DNA from: Candidatus Minthosoma equi
GTDB taxonomy: Bacteria > Bacteroidota > Bacteroidia > Bacteroidales > Bacteroidaceae
Length of the DNA: 64,000 nt
Direction: 5' to 3'
Assembly: GCA_018064885.1 (NCBI GenBank)
Contig: JAGHUI010000045.1
Coordinates: 1-64,000, forward strand
Shown: in pieces, positions 45,018 through 51,226 of the stretch
Numbering within the stretch: position 1 is the stretch's first letter
Layout of the letters: each line of letters opens with the position of its first letter
Position numbers and translations under genes: made by a program
The notes under the pieces: generated by a model
The model's input: only the letters and a program-made list of their open reading frames with translations
Database searches by the model: none
Told to the model about the DNA's origin: nothing

Positions 45018-45140
45018 CCGAGCAAATGCAAAAAGCATTATCGGGCAAAAGGTAAAAGCATATACGAGCATACGCATCAAGGATACACGAGCAGATGATC
45101 TTGGCATGTATGGGCAGACACATCAAGCACGTACAAGCAG
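45018..45140. repeat. Degenerate GAGCA-rich repeat block
   Basis: Imperfect words such as CGAGCAAATGC, CGGGCAAAAGG, ACGAGCATACGC, ACGAGCAGATG and GGGCAGACACA recur every 20-25 bp. They resemble the GAGCAAAAGCTC words of the dispersed repeats at 15301 and 31346. No coding potential. Confidence 0.4.
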
Positions 45141-45224
45141 ACTTCATTATACATTCACAGCATTAAAATCCTATTATAATGCATAAAAAAGGCAAGATAG
45201 TGATGGTAAATCAAAATAAAGATG

Positions 45225-45232
45225 TAACTTTG
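45225..45232 (+). promoter_or_regulatory. Promoter of the AAA_14 ATPase gene
   Basis: TAACTTTG -7 box. The predicted transcription start falls at the first 33-bp repeat, so all three repeats would lie in the mRNA leader. Confidence 0.7.
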
Positions 45233-45235
45233 CAA

Positions 45236-45322
45236 GCGAAAGTCGCCCGAAAAAGTGTGGCGATTGTAAGAAAAGTCGCCCGAAAAAGTGTGATAATCAC
45301 ACGAAAAGTCGCCCGATTTTAT
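45236..45322. repeat. 33-bp-period leader repeat, locus 1 (three units)
   Basis: AGTCGCCCGA starts at 45241, 45274 and 45307, exactly 33 bp apart, each preceded by GAA or AAA. The first two units continue AAAAGTGTG; the second contains the near-palindrome GTGTGATAATCACAC. The array lies directly after the promoter and 40 nt before the AAA_14 ATG. A matching 3 x 33-bp array precedes the decayed second copy at 46970. Confidence 0.8.
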
Positions 45323-45362
45323 GTATTTAATACTTGTATCCATTTGATTAACACTATAGAAC

Positions 45363-46700
45363 ATGTATCGAAGGAAAATTGAGGACGTTTTACTCCGATG
45401 GAAAGAGACACCAAGTCATAAGCCATTGGTCATAAAAGGTTGCCGTCAGTGTGGCAAAACAAGTTCGGTGAAAGCATTCGCTGAGCAGCACTATAAGCAT
45501 ATCGTTTACATGGATTTTCATGAACAAAAAGAACTGCGTACGTTGTTCCAAGGGTCGCTGAAAGTGGATTATCTTACTGTTGTCATCACGGCAGCAATTC
45601 CTGATGCAACATTCGTTCCTGGCAAGACTTGTATTATTCTTGATGAGATACAAGACTGTCCACAAGCACGAGCTGCGTTGAAGTTCTTCAAACTGGATGG
45701 ACGGTACGATGTTATCTGTACCGGATCGTTATTAGGTGTAAATGGTTACAAATCGGAAGAACAACAGAAGGATGAAGAATCCACATCCGTTCCTGTAGGT
45801 TTTGAGACTATCGTTGACATGTATCCGATGGACTTTGAGGAGTGGCTTTGGGCAAACCAGATACAACAACCTGTAATAGATTTGCTGAAACAATACATGC
45901 AAAATGAATCTCCTGTTCCTGAAGCAATACATCAGCGAATGCGACAGCTGCTGCTGGAGTACGTCATCGTTGGAGGAATGCCCGAAGCTGTCAGCACCTT
46001 CCTCAACACGCATGATGTGAATCAAATGGTTGCTGTGCAGCGAGCCATTATCGATGAGTACAAGGTTGATATGGTGAAGTATGCTCGATCGGAAGATAAA
46101 CCACGCATTCGCGAGTGCTTTGAGTCAATACCTCGCCAGTTGAGTCGCGACAATAAGAAATTCACTTATTCCGTAGTGCGTAAGGGAGGTCGCAGTAAAG
46201 AGTATGTCGGCAGTTTGCAATGGATAGAGGATGCTGGTATTGTGCGTCGATGTCACAACCTCAGCATCACGGAACTGCCACTGAGCGGAAATGCATTGCA
46301 AGACTGTTTCAAAATCTACATGGCTGATACAGGCCTTTTCATAAGTATGCTCGACGAAGGAACTCAATCGGACATTCTGCAAGGACAATTGGGCAGTTTC
46401 AAAGGGGCAATATATGAGAATGTAATGGCAGACATCTTAGGCAAGATGGGGCGTAAGCTTTATTATTACCAAAAGCCCGACAGCATAGAAATTGACTTCG
46501 TGATGCGCTACCAAGGCGAATGCACTCCAATAGAATGCAAGGCACGTACAGGCAATGCCAAATCCATGCAAACGCTTTTGAAGCACCCGGAAAAATACCA
46601 TGTCTATCACGCTCTTAAGCTTGGCGACTATAATGTGGGGCGTAATGGGCCATTACTCACGTTGCCTTTCTATATGGCATTCTTACTTTCTGAGATATAG
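45363..46700 (+). CDS. AAA_14 / DUF4143 ATPase
   Basis: 445 aa. N-terminal AAA domain: Walker A GCRQCGKT (26-33), Walker B IILDEIQD (Asp94, Glu95), and a sensor-like ICTGSLLG. The second half is DUF4143, with IADTGL-like YMADTGLFISML and a PD-(D/E)xK-type signature: EIDF (Asp378) followed by the ExK of PIECKAR (Glu391, Lys393). Such proteins are abundant, often multi-copy and uncharacterised in Bacteroidales. Here the gene is preceded by 3 x 33-bp repeats and followed by a palindromic tail, both found again around a deleted copy 270 bp downstream. Whether it acts on DNA is not known. Confidence 0.88.
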   Translation: MYRRKIEDVLLRWKETPSHKPLVIKGCRQCGKTSSVKAFAEQHYKHIVYMDFHEQKELRTLFQGSLKVDYLTVVITAAIPDATFVPGKTCIILDEIQDCPQARAALKFFKLDGRYDVICTGSLLGVNGYKSEEQQKDEESTSVPVGFETIVDMYPMDFEEWLWANQIQQPVIDLLKQYMQNESPVPEAIHQRMRQLLLEYVIVGGMPEAVSTFLNTHDVNQMVAVQRAIIDEYKVDMVKYARSEDKPRIRECFESIPRQLSRDNKKFTYSVVRKGGRSKEYVGSLQWIEDAGIVRRCHNLSITELPLSGNALQDCFKIYMADTGLFISMLDEGTQSDILQGQLGSFKGAIYENVMADILGKMGRKLYYYQKPDSIEIDFVMRYQGECTPIECKARTGNAKSMQTLLKHPEKYHVYHALKLGDYNVGRNGPLLTLPFYMAFLLSEI

Positions 46701-46713
46701 AGAATACAAACGT

Positions 46714-46855
46714 AATCGAGGCATCCTGCGCTAATGAATAGCAAGGATGCCTCGATTGATAAAATTAGCAGATAGCGGAACCGTCGTCGCTATTCCTTAA
46801 GGTGCAAGAGAGAACCGAAGCTCGACGAAGTCAAACGTTCCCTCTTTTGTATCAT
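46714..46855. repeat. Palindromic tail, copy 1
   Basis: It begins 14 nt after the ATPase stop with a perfect 14-bp hairpin, AATCGAGGCATCCT (46714-46727) with AGGATGCCTCGATT (46744-46757), followed by a shared TTAGCAGATA and a second hairpin around GCAAGAGAGAA. It is repeated as copy 2 at 47273-47397 with roughly 70-75 percent identity by eye. Confidence 0.75.
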
Positions 46856-46885
46856 AATTTCCATGCTTTTTCTTGCACAAATAAA

Positions 46886-46966
46886 AGAAAAGTGTTATTA
46901 TTGTACCATCATTTTATAGGAAAAGTGTATTTTTACACCACCGTATTCACAGGAAAAGTGTAATAG
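46886..46966. repeat. 33-bp-period leader repeat, locus 2 (three units)
   Basis: GAAAAGTGT recurs with AGTG at 46891, 46924 and 46957, again exactly 33 bp apart. The middle unit contains the palindrome GTGTATTTTTACAC. The period, copy number, GAAAAGT core and position before an AAA_14 start all match locus 1, although the unit sequence differs. No consensus TAnnTTTG box was found upstream of this array. Confidence 0.75.
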
Positions 46967-46969
46967 TAA

Positions 46970-47268
46970 ATGCTTAAACGTAAGATTTATAATAAAATAG
47001 AAGCGTACCTAAAAGCACCGTCTCACAAGATGCTCTGATTGACGATCTTGCCCACCTTTCCACAATGCCAATCGAGGTTAAATCAGGCAAGAGCTATACC
47101 GTCCATAGTGCCCTTGATAAGTTCCTTGAAATAAAAGACTATCACATAAATTGCGCTTATATGTTGAGTAATGAAAATATCGTATCCACCGACGGTGCCA
47201 TCACCTACATGCCAATCTACAACATTATGTTCTTTCAACCAGAGAGTGGTGTTATCGGGGAATGGTGA
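46970..47268 (+). pseudogene. Internally deleted AAA_14 / DUF4143 ATPase remnant
   Basis: An ATG at 46970 opens 22 codons reading MLKRKIYNKIEAYLKAPSHK then ML, a typical AAA_14 N-terminus comparable with MYRRKIEDVLLRWKETPSHK of the intact gene. It then hits TGA at 47036. From about 47034, in another frame, the DUF4143 C-terminus resumes: LIDDLAHLST, MPIEVKSGKSYTVHSALDKF (ExK) and YMPIYNIMFF, ending at 47268. About 300-350 codons, including both Walker motifs, are missing. The flanking 33-bp array and tail remain. Confidence 0.8.
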
Positions 47269-47272
47269 AAGC

Positions 47273-47397
47273 AATCGAGGCATCCTGTGCTAATGAATAG
47301 CCACGATGCCTCGAATGGTATAATTAGCAGATAACGGAAAAGCACCTGCTATATTCTAAGATGCAAGAGAGAAACGTCCCCTCCCCTCTTGCATCAT
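47273..47397. repeat. Palindromic tail, copy 2
   Basis: It starts 5 nt after the remnant's stop codon. AATCGAGGCATCCT is identical to copy 1, its pairing arm has decayed (CGATGCCTCGAAT), and a compensating second hairpin is perfect: GATGCAAGAG with CTCTTGCATC. It may also act as terminator for the convergent gene at 47414. Confidence 0.75.
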
Positions 47398-47413
47398 TAT
47401 CAGCAGTGCAAGC

Positions 47414-49117
47414 TTACTTCATTTCTTTATCATAGTCAATGCTATTAAGAACAATCCTTGGGCGGGTTCGGTCGTATCTATCTGAGAAGAAACACTTTTC
47501 AGGTACAACGCTTGTAGAACGTATGCCGCACAGGGTCAATAGGAAATGTGAAAAGTTTGTTGTAATACTTGCTGTGCTTTCGGATTGAAGAAGTTTGTCA
47601 TACAGGCTTTTCCTGTAAACTCGAGCTTCATTAGACATCCAAACGAAGAATGGCACTTTCAGCAGATAGTTAGGGTCAGGCGATGATAGCGCAGAACCAT
47701 GCCCCATGTAATCACGAACATCATACACCTCCTCACCATGATCTGAAAGGAATACCAAAAGGGCATCTTCGTCCTTGAGCAATTTGATCACCTCGTTAAT
47801 CACATGGTCACAATAACGGCCTGCATTGTCGTAGGCAGCCATGACTTGACGCTGTTCGAATGATTTATTCTGCACGTCATAATCGTCTGGTTTAAACTGG
47901 GCAAACGACTCTGGGAAACGATCGGAATAGGTATAATGCTGACCATTCAGATGCAAAATAGTCAACGACAAGCTATCCGCTAAACAAATATCTGTCAACA
48001 TACGACCATCATGTCCATAATATCCATCATTACGGTTTTCAAAAAGAGCAGCCGACAATTCTGCATTTGTCAGGAAATTAATTCCTTGAGACACGAAATA
48101 TTGGTTGTCCAACAGCTGAGTGTAGTATCCAACCTTGCGAAACAGAGCTGGAAATAATGGTGCCTTACCAAAATTGTCATGGTCAAGAGAGAATATACAT
48201 TTCATAACTCCATGAGTGGCGTCAAATGGCGTTACTACATCATTGAATGCAATAAGCGAACCATTATCTTTCTCTGTTGACATGTGTGGAAAAGTCTCTT
48301 TTGAATATCCATAGAGAGAACAATGATAGAATGATGAGCTTTCCCCTATAACCACTACCACATGTCGGAATGGTTTAAAACCATCCTCAATCGTGGCATC
48401 ACATTGTTGTGACGCCTCAAGAATTGTGGAGAACTGATTGGCTCGTTGGCGCATCACATAGTAAGCATAACCACCACGTGTGATGGTTGTCAACTGAGGT
48501 AAGCCCTCACCATTATGATATTGAATGAAAGAATATGCACCTTTGGCAATCAAAACCGAGCCATAGACGCAAAGTGCAATGATCAGCCAACGCACATAGC
48601 GACTCGAAGCGATATAAGCAGATGTCACATAAGCAAAGACCAAAGCTGCAAGTGAGAACAATATTGGTTTCAACAGATGCAGATTGCAATAAGCACCGAT
48701 AAACTCTGAGGTTTCTCTGGCATTTGTCTCACTAAGCACATCAATCGCATCTTGACCGATTATCATACCGAATTCGGACAGCAGGAACGCCTCTGTCCCA
48801 ATCAGGATGAGATGCACCGTCAGAAACAGCAGCATCACCGCAATTTGCAGACCTTGTACTTTCCATAGAAGGTATAGCACCATTGCTTCTGTGATGGCAA
48901 ATAGTGCAGACAGGCTAGAAATGGATACGACAGACAAGACAGAATCCAGCAGATGCTGAGAATCCATGTAATGCAATCCAAATAGATTGGATGCCAGATT
49001 GAGAAAAAAGAAGAAGATAAAGAAACGGCTAACAGACGAGTCCTGTTTCTTAGAAATTTGATTGAACATGATGGTTGATACTGAATTGTGCATCAACCAA
49101 TACTCGCAAATACACAT
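47414..49117 (-). CDS. Phosphoethanolamine transferase-like sulfatase-fold protein
   Basis: 567 aa from the first ATG; ATG at 49069 (MFNQISKKQD) is at least as plausible, since the first 16 residues are atypical. Five N-terminal membrane helices (about 30-200) precede a periplasmic alkaline-phosphatase-fold domain. Metal-site VVIGESSS (Glu259), the nucleophile-type DATHGVMKCIFS (Thr301 by alignment with EptA), SDHGEE (Asp459, His460) and GHGS (His473) are present. Such enzymes transfer phosphoethanolamine to lipid A or other glycans, changing surface charge and polymyxin resistance. The acceptor is unknown. A long structured leader precedes it. Confidence 0.85.
   Translation of the reverse strand: MCICEYWLMHNSVSTIMFNQISKKQDSSVSRFFIFFFFLNLASNLFGLHYMDSQHLLDSVLSVVSISSLSALFAITEAMVLYLLWKVQGLQIAVMLLFLTVHLILIGTEAFLLSEFGMIIGQDAIDVLSETNARETSEFIGAYCNLHLLKPILFSLAALVFAYVTSAYIASSRYVRWLIIALCVYGSVLIAKGAYSFIQYHNGEGLPQLTTITRGGYAYYVMRQRANQFSTILEASQQCDATIEDGFKPFRHVVVVIGESSSFYHCSLYGYSKETFPHMSTEKDNGSLIAFNDVVTPFDATHGVMKCIFSLDHDNFGKAPLFPALFRKVGYYTQLLDNQYFVSQGINFLTNAELSAALFENRNDGYYGHDGRMLTDICLADSLSLTILHLNGQHYTYSDRFPESFAQFKPDDYDVQNKSFEQRQVMAAYDNAGRYCDHVINEVIKLLKDEDALLVFLSDHGEEVYDVRDYMGHGSALSSPDPNYLLKVPFFVWMSNEARVYRKSLYDKLLQSESTASITTNFSHFLLTLCGIRSTSVVPEKCFFSDRYDRTRPRIVLNSIDYDKEMK
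49072..49099 (-). promoter_or_regulatory. Hairpin before the alternative start codon
   Basis: TGGTTGAT (49072-49079) is the reverse complement of ATCAACCA (49092-49099). On the minus strand the 8-bp hairpin ends 3 nt before the ATG at 49069 and could mask that start. Confidence 0.45.
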
Positions 49118-49123
49118 AAAAAG

Positions 49124-49326
49124 GGCGTGAACCTTCTTATGCGTCCGTCGAGGCTTGCGTAGGAAATAGAGGCCTCACTAATCTATAATAATGTTCACGC
49201 CACAAGCATGAACATTGACTGTATATAAGATTAGCAAGACACACTTCCTCCATAGAAGCAGTCTATCCACTATTCATAGTGTTCTTATCTCTTTTATTTG
49301 TTTCCTACGCAAATTCAGACGAACGC
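49124..49326 (-). promoter_or_regulatory. Structured leader of the phosphoethanolamine transferase gene
   Basis: Bases 49141-49166 and 49301-49326 are inverted copies forming a 12-bp helix (TTGCGTAGGAAA), a 5 x 5 internal loop and a 9-bp helix with one G-U. Inside are CTAATCT/AGATTAG (49178-49184, 49228-49234) and AATGTTCA/TGAACATT (49190-49197, 49209-49216). GTTCACGCC (49193-49201) can instead pair with GGCGTGAAC (49124-49132), only 7 nt before the ATG at 49117. Such mutually exclusive pairings are typical of riboswitches or attenuators; a palindromic MITE-like element is the alternative. Confidence 0.6.
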
Positions 49327-49547
49327 TAATAATAGTCAATGCCGTTTATAATATGTCCGCCACTCTCTGATCTCTCATAACGATCGCAGTGGCATGAATG
49401 ATTTCTGTTTTTTAATTTTATTTTATAATTTAAGATAATAAGACAAAAATACAGTAACTACCTGCGTTCTTATATTACTGAGTATAATACTTTAAACGCT
49501 CTTTATTTACTATGTCACCAACCGCACAAAGTACGGAAGGATTGGTG

Positions 49548-49555
49548 CAAAGTTA
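49548..49555 (-). promoter_or_regulatory. Promoter of the phosphoethanolamine transferase gene
   Basis: TAACTTTG on the minus strand. It implies a leader of more than 400 nt. The stretch 49327-49547 is AT-rich with nothing else recognised. Confidence 0.6.
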
Positions 49556-49671
49556 ATGATTTGAAAGGAAATGACAACGGATAATCAAGAAAAGTTCATA
49601 AGAAAAGGGCTTTTCTGCAATTTTTCATCATTATTGGTGCGGAAATGTCAACGTTCTGACTCTACAGCATA

Positions 49672-49714
49672 ATAAAAATAGGAGATAGACACCTATTGTA
49701 GGTATTTATCTCCT
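49672..49714 (-). terminator. Terminator of the CobW-type GTPase gene
   Basis: On the minus strand AGGAGATA pairs with TATCTCCT, with inner ACCTACAATAGGT pairing, then TATTTTTATT. Confidence 0.75.
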
Positions 49715-49745
49715 ACATGATTATAAGAATTTAAGTAATTGCTGA

Positions 49746-51062
49746 TTACTTCTTGTTCAATGGTATGTAAAGTTTGTCAATGCATGAGTCAAGCTCACGC
49801 TTTATAAGAGCTTTGTCAAGCTTTTGACCAATGAAAACGAGCTTCTGCATGCGGTCGCCAAATGTGTCATCCCAATCGCGCTTGAGACCTGGCTCTGCTT
49901 CCATAAGCTTTGCTAGTTCGTCGGCTGGCATTGTAGCGTACCACTGTCCTGCATTCTTGAGCTGCACTTGCTTTCCTGCCTGTTCAAATACGTAGCAGAT
50001 ATGAGTTTCGTCGCTGAAGTAGCAGATGCCTTTGGCACGAATGATGTTCTTTGGCCAGCGGCGTGCAACAAATTCGTCGAAGAGGTTGATATTGAATGGA
50101 TAGCGCTGATAATAGACGTATGTGCCAATACCATATTCTTCTGCTTCTCCTTCACCATCGTGGTGGTGGTGATGATGGTGATGGTGGCAATGCGGATCAT
50201 GGCAATGCTCAGCATCATGGTCGCATTCTTCATCGTCATCGTGATGGTGGTGATCATGATCGTGGTGATGATGATGTTCATCATGCTCATGGTGGTGGTC
50301 ATCTTCATCATCTTCTTCCATTTCATCGACATGTTTTTCTATTTCCTGAATCCATGATGCGGAACCGGCTACGGCATTGAAATCAAACTTGCCTGTACCG
50401 ATAAGTTTGTCAAAGTCAACATCGCAGTAATCGCATTCTATAATCTCTGCCTTTGGCTGGATGGCACGGATGATGGTCTTTACACGGTTGAGTTCATCGG
50501 GTGTAACCTCTGATTTCTTGTTGAGAAGTATTGTGTTGCAGAATTCTATCTGCTGAATGATAAGATTTTCAATATCCTCTTCATCAAGGTCGTGCTTTGT
50601 GAGGTCGTTAGCGCAGTTGAATTCATCCTTCATACGAAGTGCGTCAACAACTGTGACTATACTGTCAAGCAAAGGCACACCGTCTGTCATGGTTTCCTGC
50701 ACAAGCGATGGCACAGAGCATATTGTCTGTGCAATTGGTGCAGGTTCACAAATACCGCTTGCTTCAATAACAATGTAGTCGAAGCGGTGCTGCGAGGTAA
50801 TCTCTGAGAGCTGCTGAACGAGATCCATCTTGAGAGTACAACAGATACATCCATTCTGGAGTGCGACGAGGCTTTCGTCTTTCTTACCTACTACTCCGCC
50901 CTTCTGAATAAGGTCTGCATCGATGTTCACCTCACCTATGTCGTTGACAATGACAGCGAACTTTATACCTTGCTTGTTTGAGAGGATTCTGTTTAAAAGT
51001 GTAGTTTTTCCGCTGCCAAGGTATCCCGTAAGCAGCAGAACTGGTATTGTTGGTATTATCAT
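49746..51062 (-). CDS. CobW/P47K-type GTPase with His-rich metal-binding loop
   Basis: 438 aa from the ATG at 51062; an upstream TTG overlaps the -7 box region and is rejected. Walker A GYLGSGKTT (13-21), the CxCC motif GCICC (71-75), and NKKSEVT-type G4 residues identify the COG0523 family of metal chaperones. Between the GTPase and the CobW C-terminal domain (about 240-300) lies a stretch dominated by His, Asp and Glu, with runs of up to nine His. The family delivers zinc, cobalt or other metals to target enzymes. The metal here is probably zinc by family trend, but no Zur site or zinc gene is adjacent. Confidence 0.9.
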   Translation of the reverse strand: MIIPTIPVLLLTGYLGSGKTTLLNRILSNKQGIKFAVIVNDIGEVNIDADLIQKGGVVGKKDESLVALQNGCICCTLKMDLVQQLSEITSQHRFDYIVIEASGICEPAPIAQTICSVPSLVQETMTDGVPLLDSIVTVVDALRMKDEFNCANDLTKHDLDEEDIENLIIQQIEFCNTILLNKKSEVTPDELNRVKTIIRAIQPKAEIIECDYCDVDFDKLIGTGKFDFNAVAGSASWIQEIEKHVDEMEEDDEDDHHHEHDEHHHHHDHDHHHHDDDEECDHDAEHCHDPHCHHHHHHHHHDGEGEAEEYGIGTYVYYQRYPFNINLFDEFVARRWPKNIIRAKGICYFSDETHICYVFEQAGKQVQLKNAGQWYATMPADELAKLMEAEPGLKRDWDDTFGDRMQKLVFIGQKLDKALIKRELDSCIDKLYIPLNKK

Positions 51063-51085
51063 TACAATTAAATTTTTTAATGTTG

Positions 51086-51093
51086 CAAAGTTA
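51086..51093 (-). promoter_or_regulatory. Promoter of the CobW-type GTPase gene
   Basis: TAACTTTG on the minus strand, 23 nt upstream of the ATG at 51062; it fixes the start downstream of the longer open frame. Confidence 0.7.
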
Positions 51094-51166
51094 CGCAATT
51101 TTCAAGATAAATTGTCTGTATGAATGAATAAAGTTAGTTAATTTACAAAAAAATAAGAATCTCTTA

Positions 51167-51197
51167 TTGACGGAATACATTATTTTATATAACTTTG
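51167..51197 (+). promoter_or_regulatory. Promoter of the histidine kinase gene
   Basis: TTGA (51167-51170) and TAACTTTG (51190-51197) are spaced by 19 bp. It lies within the longest open frame and fixes the start at ATG 51227. Confidence 0.72.
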
Positions 51198-51226
51198 CCA
51201 TACCAAATCTACATCCAGCTAATGTC

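Noticed and set aside
44892-45098. Open frame of 68 codons with seven-residue repeats (IPRREIT-like)
   Set aside because: It arises from the 21-bp tandem array; no promoter or start context, and the units vary without codon bias.
45155-45382. Open frames on both strands spelling 11-residue repeats (KVARKSVxI; SGDFSxxxHTF)
   Set aside because: They are by-products of the 33-bp array. The plus frame starts upstream of the predicted transcription start and the minus frame overlaps the promoter; the period is kept at locus 2 while neither frame is.
44928-46966. CRISPR-like arrays
   Set aside because: The 21- and 33-bp periodic blocks have no unique spacers of constant size and no cas genes nearby.
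50096-50380. Plus-strand His/Gly/Asp-rich frame
   Set aside because: Antisense to the His-rich loop of the CobW-type GTPase.
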